Source: an uncultured Bacteroidales bacterium (GTDB lineage Bacteria > Bacteroidota > Bacteroidia > Bacteroidales > UBA932). Taken from it: a stretch of 46,925 nucleotides of DNA. Position numbers and translations under genes: made by a program. Each line of letters begins with the position of its first letter. Position 1 is the first letter of the stretch. The stretch spans positions 1-46,925 of the forward strand of contig CAMHST010000015.1 in the NCBI GenBank assembly GCA_946187865.1. The letters run 5' to 3'. The notes below the pieces were generated by a model, which was not told where the DNA came from, did no database searches, and worked only from the letters and a program-made list of their open reading frames with translations. This document shows, piece by piece, positions 33,528-41,932 of this stretch.

Positions 33528-33535
33528 CAAAGATA
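33528..33535 (-). promoter_or_regulatory. -7 box (TATCTTTG) for rpsA-rnz
   Basis: TATCTTTG on the minus strand with A/T-rich DNA upstream; about 88 nt before the ATG at 33439. Confidence 0.6.
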
Positions 33536-33562
33536 AGTATAAATATTTGATTTTACAAGCGT

Positions 33563-34663
33563 TTAGTCAATCTTCGGTTCGGGATCCGTGCGGACAAACT
33601 TATAGTCCTCATCGTAGACGTCCAACTTGCCGTCGTGGCGCCACATGAGGGGGCCGTCGTTCCAGCTCCAAAAACCCTTGTATTTGAGGGGAATGGCCAG
33701 GGTGCCGTCAGGTATGATAATACCATAATTCCGGTCATCCTTGGATACCATCCAGCCGCCACCTATCTCTTCCGCGTGGGTGTATTCAAACGGCTGTTTA
33801 ATCTTTCCGTCCAGGCTCAGCCAACCCAGTTTGTCTCCCTTGATAAAGACAGCGGTATCGTTTTCCAGTGAGCAGAAACCTCTGTATTCGTCATATTCGA
33901 AAGGAATTCTCACCCGGCCGTCATAGCCGCACGCTCCTGCACGCACCTTTCCACCCACCTGAGTCTCCAGGAAAATGATGTCATAATCGAAGAAATCGGC
34001 CCGGGTATAGGCATACTTGAAGGGAATAACCACCTTGCCGTCGTAATTGATGGCGCCCCAGGTGAAACCGGTATCTCCCTGCTGGCTGGCCCAGGTGAAG
34101 TTATCTTCGCTCATCGAACCGTAGATGGGCTCTTCCGTAACCAGGTAAAGGCCACCGCCGATATCCTTGAATCCGGTATAGGCCTTTTTGTTAACGGCAA
34201 TCTGGGTAACTCTTTTCAAAAGGGCGGCAGGATCCACACTCAGGCTCGCTTCCGGGTTCTCCATACCCTGCAACTCCTTTTTGGACTCCTCAAACTGCTT
34301 GAGGGCCTCTTTGTAGGCATCGGCGAATTCAGGGTGCTCCTGGGCCATCTTCTTCAGCTGCGCCAGGGATTCCTCCATCTCCTTAAGGCTTTCCGGAACA
34401 ATCTCATTCACAACCATTTGGCCAAACTCAGTGGAAAAGGTCTTCATATCTTCCACAACATCCTCGTGCTGCTCGGCCACGGCCTCGTCAATGAGCAAAT
34501 ACTGCTGCAGGGTGTTGGTTTTGTCTTTCTGCCCAGTAGCCGCATAATGCAAAGCCGTCACATTTACCCATTGCACTTCGCGCTCTTCCTGCGCACTGGC
34601 GGGCAGGACGGCACAAAAGGCAAAAACCGCCAAAACAGCGTAACGCCAAAAACGTGTAATCAT
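33563..34663 (-). CDS. Exported WG-repeat protein
   Basis: A 366-residue protein with signal peptide (LAVFAFCAVLPASAQ). Residues 30-150 are helical and charged (EQHEDVVEDMKTF, ESLKEMEESLAQLKKMAQEHPEFADAYKEALKQFEESKKEL). Residues 160-366 contain about five WG/KWG repeats, seen as WGAINYDGKVVIPFKY, CGYDGRVRIPFEYDEY, LGWLSLDGKIKQPFEY, YGIIIPDGTLAIPLKY. WG repeats form beta-propeller-like surfaces with unknown ligands. It lies between corA (37 bp upstream) and the rpsA promoter on the same strand, and may be co-transcribed with corA. Confidence 0.82.
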   Translation of the reverse strand: MITRFWRYAVLAVFAFCAVLPASAQEEREVQWVNVTALHYAATGQKDKTNTLQQYLLIDEAVAEQHEDVVEDMKTFSTEFGQMVVNEIVPESLKEMEESLAQLKKMAQEHPEFADAYKEALKQFEESKKELQGMENPEASLSVDPAALLKRVTQIAVNKKAYTGFKDIGGGLYLVTEEPIYGSMSEDNFTWASQQGDTGFTWGAINYDGKVVIPFKYAYTRADFFDYDIIFLETQVGGKVRAGACGYDGRVRIPFEYDEYRGFCSLENDTAVFIKGDKLGWLSLDGKIKQPFEYTHAEEIGGGWMVSKDDRNYGIIIPDGTLAIPLKYKGFWSWNDGPLMWRHDGKLDVYDEDYKFVRTDPEPKID

Positions 34664-34700
34664 GTTGTATGTAATTGGTTATTAGTGCTCAGGAAAACGC

Positions 34701-35666
34701 CTACAGCATCTTCTTCCGGCGGAAGAGGATCCATACCAGCAGGCAGCTGAGGGCCATGAGGCCGATGATGATGACCCAGTTCCAGATGTTGGCGTTGGGC
34801 TCATCGGCCGAAATGATAGGCAGGCGCACGTTCATCCCGTAGAAACCGGCAATGAGAGTGGGCGGCATGAGGAAGACGCTCACCACGGCCAGGATTTTCA
34901 TGATCTTGTTCTGTTCCAGGTTGATCAGACCCAGGACGGTGTCTTGCAGGTACTCCAGACGCTCGAAGCAGAAGTTGGTGTGGCTGAGCAGGGAAGAGAT
35001 ATCCTGGAGCAGTACGTTCAGGCGGTTCTCCAGCGTGCGCGGCACTTTGGTGGAGCGCATGAGGTTGGAGATGAGGCGCTGTTTATCCACTACGTTCTCC
35101 CGCACCACCATGGTGTTTTCCTGCATCTGGGAGATGTCCAGGAGGAGTTCCTGGTCTATGTCTTCTTCCTCGTTGATGCGGCGGGCGTACTGGGAAATCT
35201 CCTTGGACAGGAGCTCGATCATATCGGCATCCAGGTCCACACGTTGATCCAGGATGCTGGCGAAGACGCTGAACCCGGAAGGGTACTGCCGGGGATTCAC
35301 CTGCAGGCGGCGCTGCAGTTCCGTAAAGGAGCGCAGGGGCACCTCGCGGAGCGTGGTGAGGGTATCGTCCACGATGGTGAACGACACGGCCTGCATCATG
35401 TATTCGTCCGGCCCCGGAGTTAGGAAGTTAGTGTTGGCGAAGATGGCGTCGTCGCTCTCGAAGTAACGGGAGGATGACTCAATTTCTTCGGCCTGTGCCC
35501 GGCTCTGGATTTCCGTCCCGAGGAAGCTCTCCACGGCGCGCTTTTCGTCGCCGCTGGGATCCACCAGATCTATCCAGACCACGGCGTCCAGGGTGAGCTT
35601 CGGGAAGTCTTTCTCCGACTGGGAGAGGAGAATTTTACCGTTTTCCTTGTAGAAGATACTGAGCAT
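34701..35666 (-). CDS. corA: CorA-type magnesium/cobalt transporter
   Basis: A 321-residue protein. The N-terminal 250 residues form the cytoplasmic domain with a long helix; two membrane helices follow (IMKILAVVSVFLMPPTLIAGF and IWNWVIIIGLMALSCLLVWILF) separated by the signature YGMN, which forms the selectivity loop. The C-terminus is basic (RRKKML). As a pentamer it imports Mg2+. The leader, about 80 nt from the -7 box at 35759-35752, holds two possible hairpins and could be a sensing element. Confidence 0.93.
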   Translation of the reverse strand: MLSIFYKENGKILLSQSEKDFPKLTLDAVVWIDLVDPSGDEKRAVESFLGTEIQSRAQAEEIESSSRYFESDDAIFANTNFLTPGPDEYMMQAVSFTIVDDTLTTLREVPLRSFTELQRRLQVNPRQYPSGFSVFASILDQRVDLDADMIELLSKEISQYARRINEEEDIDQELLLDISQMQENTMVVRENVVDKQRLISNLMRSTKVPRTLENRLNVLLQDISSLLSHTNFCFERLEYLQDTVLGLINLEQNKIMKILAVVSVFLMPPTLIAGFYGMNVRLPIISADEPNANIWNWVIIIGLMALSCLLVWILFRRKKML

Positions 35667-35725
35667 ATCTCTAATCTGTTTTAGCTCCGGGCCAGTCGCA
35701 CCGGATGGGATTAATGTTTCAACCA

Positions 35726-35748
35726 GCTGACATTACGGAAAAGTCAGC
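35726..35748 (-). promoter_or_regulatory. Hairpin in the corA leader
   Basis: GCTGAC (35726-35731) pairs perfectly with GTCAGC (35743-35748), leaving an 11-nt loop, at the very start of the corA transcript. A weaker CCGG/CCGG pair follows nearer the start codon. Confidence 0.4.
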
Positions 35749-35751
35749 CTG

Positions 35752-35759
35752 CAAAAGTA
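35752..35759 (-). promoter_or_regulatory. -7 box (TACTTTTG) for corA
   Basis: TACTTTTG on the minus strand, matching TAnnTTTG. Confidence 0.55.
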
Positions 35760-35791
35760 CGGAAAAAACTTGAAAATCCAAGCCCTTCGGG

Positions 35792-36433
35792 CTATTTTTC
35801 GTACTCCGTGGGGTCGAATCCCTCCAAAGCCTCCTTGCGTTCCACGCAGGTGCCGCACTTGCCGCAGTGCTTCTCCCCGCCTTTGTAGCAGGAATACGTA
35901 AGGGAATAGTCTATGCCCAGGGCTTTGCCCCGCAGGGCGATATCCCGCTTGGTGATGTCGCAGTAGGGTGACACCACCCGGATACCCTCATAGGTTCCCG
36001 CCTGCACGGCGGCATCCATCGCCTCCACGAATTCCGGGCGGCAGTCCGGATAGATGGCATGGTCGCCGCTGTGGTTGGCCAGCATCACGGTGTCCAGCCC
36101 GTAACTTTCCGCCAGGCCGGCCGCCACCGCCAGCATAATGCCGTTGCGGAACGGGACCACCGTGCTGTGCATGTTGTCGTCGGCATAGGAACCCTCCGGG
36201 ATTTCCCCGCCGGAGAGCAGGAGGTCGCTCTTGAAATACTGGCCGATAAACCCCAGCGGAATCACCAGATGCTTGACCCCCAATCGTTTGCAATTCTCTG
36301 CCGCACAGGCGATTTCCCGCGCGTTGTGCTTGGAGCCATAGTCGAAACTCACGGCCAGGGCAATGCTGTCGCGGTACTCGTACAGGAGCGTGGTGCTGTC
36401 CAGGCCCCCGGAATAAACCAATACTGCTTTCAT
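35792..36433 (-). CDS. queC: 7-cyano-7-deazaguanine synthase
   Basis: A 213-residue enzyme converting 7-carboxy-7-deazaguanine to preQ0 with ATP and ammonia, in queuosine synthesis. The PP-loop is SGGLDS (8-13); SFDYGSKHNAREI, VPFRNGIML, and the zinc site SCYKGGEKHCGKCGTC are present. The preceding gene's stop codon is followed directly by GTGATG; the ATG at 36433 is chosen, with GTG at 36436 possible. It is the last gene of a seven-gene operon and is separated from queD and queE by 9 kb. Confidence 0.95.
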   Translation of the reverse strand: MKAVLVYSGGLDSTTLLYEYRDSIALAVSFDYGSKHNAREIACAAENCKRLGVKHLVIPLGFIGQYFKSDLLLSGGEIPEGSYADDNMHSTVVPFRNGIMLAVAAGLAESYGLDTVMLANHSGDHAIYPDCRPEFVEAMDAAVQAGTYEGIRVVSPYCDITKRDIALRGKALGIDYSLTYSCYKGGEKHCGKCGTCVERKEALEGFDPTEYEK

Positions 36434-36436
36434 CAC

Positions 36437-37675
36437 TTACTCATTTTCAAGCGTTTGCACGCCGATTCCGGCAAAAATCGCATTCACGGCGGTGCGGGCG
36501 CTCGCCACCGCCTCCACCACGGACTTCGGCCCCAGGCAGAAATCGCCGGCCACCCACACGTTCGGGAGGCCTTCCACCCGCTGGTCCGGCGAGAGCACCG
36601 GCCAGCCGTCTTCCCCGATCCGGGCGCCGGACCCTTCGAACAGGGCGAAATCCGGCTTTTCGCTAATAGCCGTAATCAGGGTGTCGCACGGCACGAAATG
36701 GTCGGTTCCCTCGATGATGCGCGTAACCACGCGGCCGCCGTCCCCGGGATCCACATTCTCGCAGTCGCGGAACACCACGCCGTCTTCCCGAAGCTCCACC
36801 GGAGCCTGGAACACGCGGAACTGCACGCCGTCGGCCTTGGCCTCCTCCACTTCCAGCGGATTGGCGGGCATGTTCTCGAAGGTCTTGCGGTAATAGACCC
36901 AGGTCTCCGCTCCCAGGCGCTGCGCCGTGCGGCAGGCGTCCATGGCCACATTGCCGCCGCCCACCACAATCACCTTGCGGCCGAGTGCAAAGGCCGACGG
37001 ATCCTTCAGGAAGGACAGGGCCTGGACGGAGCGTTCCTCGCCGGGGATGTTCAGGGTGGCGGGCTTTTCCGCCCCCGCACCGATGAGCACGGCATCGTAC
37101 CGGGCCGACAAGTCACTGAGGCTCAAATCCTTCCCAAGCTCTACACCGCCCTGGAAAACGATTCCCGCCCGGGCGAACATCTCCTCGTAGGCATCGACAT
37201 ATTTCTTGTCCAGACGGAAGGCGGGGATGCCGTAGCGCAGCACCCCGCCCATGCGGGGATTGGCATCCAGGAGGGTGACGTCGGCCCCGGCCTCATACAG
37301 CCAGAAAGCGGCGGCGATACCCACCGGACCGGCCCCCACAAGGGCCACCCGCTTCCCTTCCAGCTCCCGGGAGCGGCGCTCCAGACGGTACTTGAAAAGG
37401 TAGGCGGTGGATATTTCCTGTTCTATCTCGTACCAGCGGACCGGCACTTTTTTCACGTTCAGTACACAGTGGCCGTAGCAGAACTGCTTCCAGTCGCAGA
37501 CCTGCGAAGTGACGGCCGTAAGGGGGTTGTTTCTCAGAAGCAGTTCCCCCGCATCGTCCAACTTGCCCTGGCGGTACATCAGCATGCACTCCGGAATGGG
37601 CGTATGCACCGGGCACCCCTGCAAGGAGCACTTCGGCTTTTTACACAGCAGACAACGTAATGCTTCGTTATTCAT
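36437..37675 (-). CDS. GltD-like NAD(P)-dependent flavoprotein oxidoreductase
   Basis: A 412-residue protein like the small subunit of glutamate synthase. The N-terminal domain has cysteines for two [4Fe-4S] clusters (CLLCKKPKCSLQGCP and CDWKQFCYGHC), then an FAD-binding motif VALVGAGPVGIAAAFWL (about 110) and an NAD(P)-binding motif VIVVGGGNVAMDACRTA (about 240), ending AGDFCLGPKSVVEAVASAR. There is no large GltB subunit nearby, so this stand-alone protein probably passes electrons between NAD(P)H and another partner. It starts 10 bp after recR and directly abuts queC. Confidence 0.85.
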   Translation of the reverse strand: MNNEALRCLLCKKPKCSLQGCPVHTPIPECMLMYRQGKLDDAGELLLRNNPLTAVTSQVCDWKQFCYGHCVLNVKKVPVRWYEIEQEISTAYLFKYRLERRSRELEGKRVALVGAGPVGIAAAFWLYEAGADVTLLDANPRMGGVLRYGIPAFRLDKKYVDAYEEMFARAGIVFQGGVELGKDLSLSDLSARYDAVLIGAGAEKPATLNIPGEERSVQALSFLKDPSAFALGRKVIVVGGGNVAMDACRTAQRLGAETWVYYRKTFENMPANPLEVEEAKADGVQFRVFQAPVELREDGVVFRDCENVDPGDGGRVVTRIIEGTDHFVPCDTLITAISEKPDFALFEGSGARIGEDGWPVLSPDQRVEGLPNVWVAGDFCLGPKSVVEAVASARTAVNAIFAGIGVQTLENE

Positions 37676-37685
37676 AATTATGTGG

Positions 37686-38318
37686 TTAAGTGTCTATTTT
37701 GAAAACTTGCCGGTTCTGGATGGAACGGCCAAGGGTGAGGGAATCGGCATATTCCAGGTCGTCCCCGAAGCCCAGGCCCCGGGCCAGGGAGGTTACCTTC
37801 ACGCCGGTGGGTTCCACCTGCCGGTAAATGTAGAAGGCGGTGGTCTCCCCTTCCACGTCGCCGCTCAGGGCCAGGATCACCTCTGCGGAGGCGGGATTCT
37901 CCAGCGCCTTCACCCGCTCGGTGAGCTCCCGGATGGTCAGGTCCGACGGACCCACCCCGGCGATGGGCGAGATAATGCCGCCCAGCACATGGTACAGCCC
38001 GTGGTACTGCCCCGTGGCCTCGATGCTCATCACGTCCCGGACGCTCTCCACCACGCAGATGGTGCGCGGATCCCGGGTATGGTCTGCACAGATGGAACAG
38101 ATTTCCTCGTCGGAGATCATCCGGCAGCGGCGGCAGTAGCAGACCTCGTCCCGGAGCGCATTGATGGCGCCGGTGAAATGGTGCACATTCTCCTGCGGCT
38201 GCTTGAGCAGGTGGAGAGCCAGCCGAAGGGCGCTGCGCCGGCCCACGCCGGGTAGCGAGCTGATGGCTTCCACCGCCTCCTGCAGCAGTTTCGAAGGGTA
38301 TGTCTCCTTATACGGCAT
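37686..38318 (-). CDS. recR: Recombination protein RecR
   Basis: A 210-residue protein acting with RecF/RecO to load RecA at gaps. Helix-hairpin-helix SLPGVGRRSALRLALHLL (21-38), C4 zinc finger (C62, C65, C74, C77), Toprim region (TICVVESVRDVMSIE to SGDVEGETTAFYI) and the C-terminal TSLARGLGFGDDLEYADSLTLGRSIQNR are all present. The frame is open to 38414, but homology begins at MPYKETYPSKLLQEA (38318). The start overlaps the end of the upstream kinase gene by 11 nt. Confidence 0.96.
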   Translation of the reverse strand: MPYKETYPSKLLQEAVEAISSLPGVGRRSALRLALHLLKQPQENVHHFTGAINALRDEVCYCRRCRMISDEEICSICADHTRDPRTICVVESVRDVMSIEATGQYHGLYHVLGGIISPIAGVGPSDLTIRELTERVKALENPASAEVILALSGDVEGETTAFYIYRQVEPTGVKVTSLARGLGFGDDLEYADSLTLGRSIQNRQVFKIDT

Positions 38319-39159
38319 GGTAAGCGATGAGCCCCTCCATGGGCGTAGGATAAAACTTGGTGAAGCGGATGCCGAAACGTTCTCCCATCGGGACAAGCAG
38401 GTCCCGGCACGCATAGCCGAACCCGCCGATCACCCCCACGGGAAGGGCGTCGTAGCGGAGGATCGTCCGGCGGAAGAAATCCTCGAAATGGCGTTCCATC
38501 AGCTCCCGCACATAGGCCGACTGGGCGTAGCGGGTGTGCACGAAAGGCGCAATGCTGCCCAGGAAACGGGCCGGCGCCTCTTCCCGGTAAACCCGGCGGA
38601 CGATGGAAGGATAGTCGGCCAGGAATTCCTCCCTGAAGGCCGATGCCAGCTCTTCCGGCACCAGTCCCTTGATAAAGTCCGAGAGGAACTGCCTGCCCAG
38701 CACCGCGGCGCCGCCTTCGTCTCCCAGGATGAAGCCGCCGCTGTCGATATGGCGCACTATGGCTTCTCCGTCCCACTGGCAGGTGTTGGAACCCGTTCCC
38801 AGAATGGCGGCGATGCCCTTTTCGTGGCCGCAGACGGCGCGGGCCGCTCCCAGCAGGTCCGACGCGTAGTGCTTGGGAACGCCCGGCAGCATCCGCTCCA
38901 GGCACAGGTGCAAGGGCAGGGCCGACGCTTCCGACACAATGCCGGCGCCGTACACATAGATCCGGTCCACAGAGGCGTCTTCGGCCCACTGTTTCTGGAT
39001 TTCCCGGATGGAGCGGATGGCCTCATAGACCACCTCGCCCACTTTCTGCGGGTCTGCCTGCGAGAAATTGATGCCCGGGAGCGTGATCTCCCGGTGCCAG
39101 TCGCCCTCCGAGATGCACCAGATGGATTTGGTGGCACCGCTGTCAACAATCAGGTTCAT
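38308..39159 (-). CDS. BadF/BadG-type (N-acetylglucosamine kinase-like) ATPase
   Basis: A 283-residue ASKHA-fold protein. The phosphate loop is LIVDSGATKSIWCI near the N-terminus; a second glycine-rich segment is AAILGTGSNTCQWDG near 118, followed by SGGFILGDEGGAAVLG (about 140) and VGVIGGFGYACRDLL (about 245). These match the BadF/BadG/BcrA/BcrD group, which includes N-acetylglucosamine kinases; the substrate here is not known. It begins in an ATGA overlap with the end of pnuC, suggesting coupled synthesis with that transporter, and overlaps recR by 11 nt. Confidence 0.85.
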   Translation of the reverse strand: MNLIVDSGATKSIWCISEGDWHREITLPGINFSQADPQKVGEVVYEAIRSIREIQKQWAEDASVDRIYVYGAGIVSEASALPLHLCLERMLPGVPKHYASDLLGAARAVCGHEKGIAAILGTGSNTCQWDGEAIVRHIDSGGFILGDEGGAAVLGRQFLSDFIKGLVPEELASAFREEFLADYPSIVRRVYREEAPARFLGSIAPFVHTRYAQSAYVRELMERHFEDFFRRTILRYDALPVGVIGGFGYACRDLLVPMGERFGIRFTKFYPTPMEGLIAYHAV

Positions 39160-39731
39160 CCTACTATTACTCCGTTTTTCTTCCAATGGAAATAGCCATA
39201 TACGGCCGACAGGACATAGGCCGCGTACAGGAGCGCCATCCAGTACTGGCCGGTGACCAGGCACAGGGCTGTGGTTAGAATATCGGCCACGATCCACAGC
39301 AGCCATTGCTGCAGATAGCTTTGGGCGAGCCACCAGGTGGCGATGACGCTGAGCACGGTGGCGATGCCGTCCAGCTGGGGAACGCTGTCCCCGGCCGCAC
39401 GCAGCACCTGGATGGCCACCACCGACCCCACCACGAACAGGGCCGCGCTGAGCAGCGCGGTTTTCCCGCTCAGGGTGCTCAGGTGGATGGCGCCCTGCTC
39501 CACTTTCCCGCCGGCCTTGCGCCACTGGACCAGGCCCACGACGGACATGGCTACATAATAGATGTTCAGGGCCATGGAAGCCCAAACCTGCTGATAGGCG
39601 AAACTGATGGCACAGGCCGTGCCGGTGAGGATTCCCACCACCCACATGGCGTTTTTCTGGAGAATCTCCAGCACCAGGTATACCACGCCGGTAACCAGCG
39701 CGAACACCTCTATGGCCTCCATCCAGTTCAT
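39156..39731 (-). CDS. pnuC: PnuC-family vitamin transporter
   Basis: A 191-residue membrane protein with seven or so helices. The conserved WVVGILTGTACAISFAYQQVWASMALNIYYVAMSVVGLVQW and the final QQWLLWIVADILTTALCLVTGQYWMALLYAAYVLSAVYGYFHWKK are typical of PnuC. Family members carry nicotinamide riboside, thiamine or riboflavin by facilitated diffusion, relying on phosphorylation inside the cell to trap the substrate. It overlaps the kinase gene by 4 nt. Which vitamin is carried is unclear. Confidence 0.9.
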   Translation of the reverse strand: MNWMEAIEVFALVTGVVYLVLEILQKNAMWVVGILTGTACAISFAYQQVWASMALNIYYVAMSVVGLVQWRKAGGKVEQGAIHLSTLSGKTALLSAALFVVGSVVAIQVLRAAGDSVPQLDGIATVLSVIATWWLAQSYLQQWLLWIVADILTTALCLVTGQYWMALLYAAYVLSAVYGYFHWKKNGVIVG

Positions 39732-39741
39732 TTGGGCAGGT

Positions 39742-40344
39742 TTACTTCACTTCAATCAGTTCAACGACAAACTTGAGGGCGCTGCACGGCGGGATGCCGC
39801 GGGTGCCGGACTCTCCGTAGGCCAGGTGATACGGCAGGTAGAGCTCGTACTTGGCGCCTTCCGACATCAGTTGCAGGCCTTCGGTCCAGCCTTTGATTAC
39901 CTGGTTCAGGCCGAACTCGGCCGGTTCTCCGCGCTTGTAGGAGCTGTCGAACACGCTGCCGTCCGGGAAGGTTCCCTCATAGTGGCATACGACGGTATCC
40001 GTGGCCTTGGGCTTGCGGCCGGTGCCCTCTTTGATCACCTTGTACAGCAGACCGCTGCCGGTGGCTTTCACGTCCATGTCCTTGGCCGCCTTGGCCAGGA
40101 ACTTCTCCCCTTCCGCCTTGGCGGCGGCGCCGGCTGCGGCGGCACGCTCGGAGGTCTCTTTCTCCAGGTCTTTGTAGAACGCTTCCAGGGCCTCGCCGGC
40201 CTCGTCCATGGAGATGGCGATGTTTCCGCCGCCGAGCATATCCTTCAGGCCGGCAAGGAAATCTTCCAGGTTGGGAATGCGGATCCCCTGCTGATAGAAG
40301 CTGGAAGCCACACTCATTCCAAATGCATAACTTTTCTTGTCCAT
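39742..40344 (-). CDS. FKBP-type peptidyl-prolyl cis-trans isomerase
   Basis: A 200-residue protein. The N-terminal 100 residues are a helical dimerisation domain (SYAFGMSVASSFYQQGI, FYKDLEKETSERAAAAGAAAKAEGEKFLAKAA), and the C-terminal half is an FKBP domain (DTVVCHYEGTFPDGSVFDSSYKRGEPAEFGLNQVIKGWTEGLQLM, YLPYHLAYG, LKFVVELIEV). This is FkpA/Mip architecture, but there is no signal peptide, so it should act in the cytoplasm. The segment SGTRGIPPCSALKF replaces the usual IPPNSTL. It lies between the BaiN-like gene (45 bp) and pnuC (10 bp). Confidence 0.93.
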   Translation of the reverse strand: MDKKSYAFGMSVASSFYQQGIRIPNLEDFLAGLKDMLGGGNIAISMDEAGEALEAFYKDLEKETSERAAAAGAAAKAEGEKFLAKAAKDMDVKATGSGLLYKVIKEGTGRKPKATDTVVCHYEGTFPDGSVFDSSYKRGEPAEFGLNQVIKGWTEGLQLMSEGAKYELYLPYHLAYGESGTRGIPPCSALKFVVELIEVK

Positions 40345-40389
40345 ATTCTGTTTAATTTGTTCTTATCGTTTGGTTATGTCGTTGTTCTT

Positions 40390-41913
40390 TCACTTGTTGG
40401 CCTGCGGGGCTTCCAGCAGGGCTTTGGCGGCCGAGCCACCCGCCAGGTAGCCGGTGCAGAAGGCCAGCTGCAGGTTGTAGCCGCCGGTGTCGGCATCCAT
40501 GTCCAGGACCTCCCCGGCGAAGTACAGACCGGCGTGACGACGGGACTCCAGGGTTTTGGGGACGACATCGGCAAGGCTTACACCGCCTGCCGTAATCACG
40601 CTGCGCTCGAAGCCCACGAAGCCGGCAATCTCCATCCGCCAGTTTTTCAGGGTGGCGGCGAGGGTGTCCACGCTCACCTTGGGGTTGGATTTGAGGAACG
40701 CCAGGGTCAGGTTCCAGGGGATGAGTTTCCCCAGCATGATGCGGAACAGGCGCTGGAAACTCTGCCCGTGGGAGCGTTCGTCGGCAATCACCTCTTCCCA
40801 TTTCTCATGGACATCGGCCGACAATTTCTCCTCTTCCACGGCAGGTTTCAGGTCTATGGAGACGGCCACTTTCTGCCCGTCGATGAGGGCCTTCACCGCC
40901 TTCCGGCTCACCTGGAAGCCCAGGGGGCCCTCCAGACCGCCGTCCGTGAACTCGATGTCGCCGAACTCCTGCTGCACGGCTTCCCCGCCCACCAGGAGCG
41001 TGAGCTGCACATTGTCCAGCTTGTTGCCGTTGAACAGTTCGCCCAGCTCCGACATGGGGACAATCCGCTCGATGTGCTTGTCGAACTTGGGATACCAGGA
41101 CGGCAGCGGAGCAATCTTGCGCTCCTTGGTCTTTCCATACACCGTCCTGCCCCGGAAGGCCGCCTTGATCTCTCCCTGCAGCGTCCCCTCCTCTTTATAG
41201 CCGGCGGGGACCAGCGCGGTCAGCGAAGGGAAACAGCGGTCTATGCCGTGGCCCAGTTCCTCGGCCCAAAGGTAGCCGTCTCCGGTAGATCCGGTTCCGG
41301 GATACGAGAGGCCGCCGGTGGCCACAATCAGCTTGCGGCAGCTGTATTCCACCGGTTCAATCGTGATTTCCTCCCGCGTGGGTATCGGCTTTCCGGGCTT
41401 GAGCTTGCGGGGGTCTTCCACATTGATTCTCACCTTCTTCCGCGTGGTTTGCACACAGTCCAGGCTGTAGCCGCGGGGGGTGGGGTCGATGGTTTTCACC
41501 TCGCAGTCCGTCACCACGCGCACCCCGGAAAGGGTGCAGGCCCGAAGGAGGGTGTCCACCACATCCGCCGCAATGTGCGACTGCGGGAAAGCGCGGTCTC
41601 CCCGCTCCACCACCGTGCGCATCCCGTTCTGCCTAAACTTTTCGATCAGGGCTTCCGGCGTAAGATTATGCCATGCCGGGCTCACAAAATTCACATCCGT
41701 GCGAACATGGGACTGGAAGTCCCCCCAGTCCTTCACATTGGTGAAGTTGCATCGGCCTTTGCCGGTAATCATCAGCTTGCGCCCCACCTTGGGCATCTTC
41801 TCCAGCACCACTACGGTGCCGCCATCCTGGGTCTTGGAAAACGCTTCCGCCGCCCCGATGGCAGCCATCAGCCCTGCCGCTCCCCCACCAATCACAATGA
41901 CATCTGCTCGCAT
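40390..41913 (-). CDS. HI0933/BaiN-like flavoprotein
   Basis: A 507-residue FAD-dependent oxidoreductase. Starts with the dinucleotide motif VIVIGGGAAGLMAAIGAAE, then EKMPKVGRKLMITGKGRCNFTN, LIVATGGLSYPGTGSTGDGY in the middle and GLYFAGEVLDMDADTGGYNLQLAFCTGYLAGGSAA at the end, all characteristic of the HI0933 family that includes BaiN. The biological substrate is mostly unknown. An in-frame TAA lies a few codons upstream of the ATG at 41913, so the start is secure. First gene of the seven-gene operon; its leader is long (about 240 nt) and made of degenerate repeats. Confidence 0.9.
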   Translation of the reverse strand: MRADVIVIGGGAAGLMAAIGAAEAFSKTQDGGTVVVLEKMPKVGRKLMITGKGRCNFTNVKDWGDFQSHVRTDVNFVSPAWHNLTPEALIEKFRQNGMRTVVERGDRAFPQSHIAADVVDTLLRACTLSGVRVVTDCEVKTIDPTPRGYSLDCVQTTRKKVRINVEDPRKLKPGKPIPTREEITIEPVEYSCRKLIVATGGLSYPGTGSTGDGYLWAEELGHGIDRCFPSLTALVPAGYKEEGTLQGEIKAAFRGRTVYGKTKERKIAPLPSWYPKFDKHIERIVPMSELGELFNGNKLDNVQLTLLVGGEAVQQEFGDIEFTDGGLEGPLGFQVSRKAVKALIDGQKVAVSIDLKPAVEEEKLSADVHEKWEEVIADERSHGQSFQRLFRIMLGKLIPWNLTLAFLKSNPKVSVDTLAATLKNWRMEIAGFVGFERSVITAGGVSLADVVPKTLESRRHAGLYFAGEVLDMDADTGGYNLQLAFCTGYLAGGSAAKALLEAPQANK

Positions 41914-41932
41914 ACGTTTTTGTCTTTATGTA

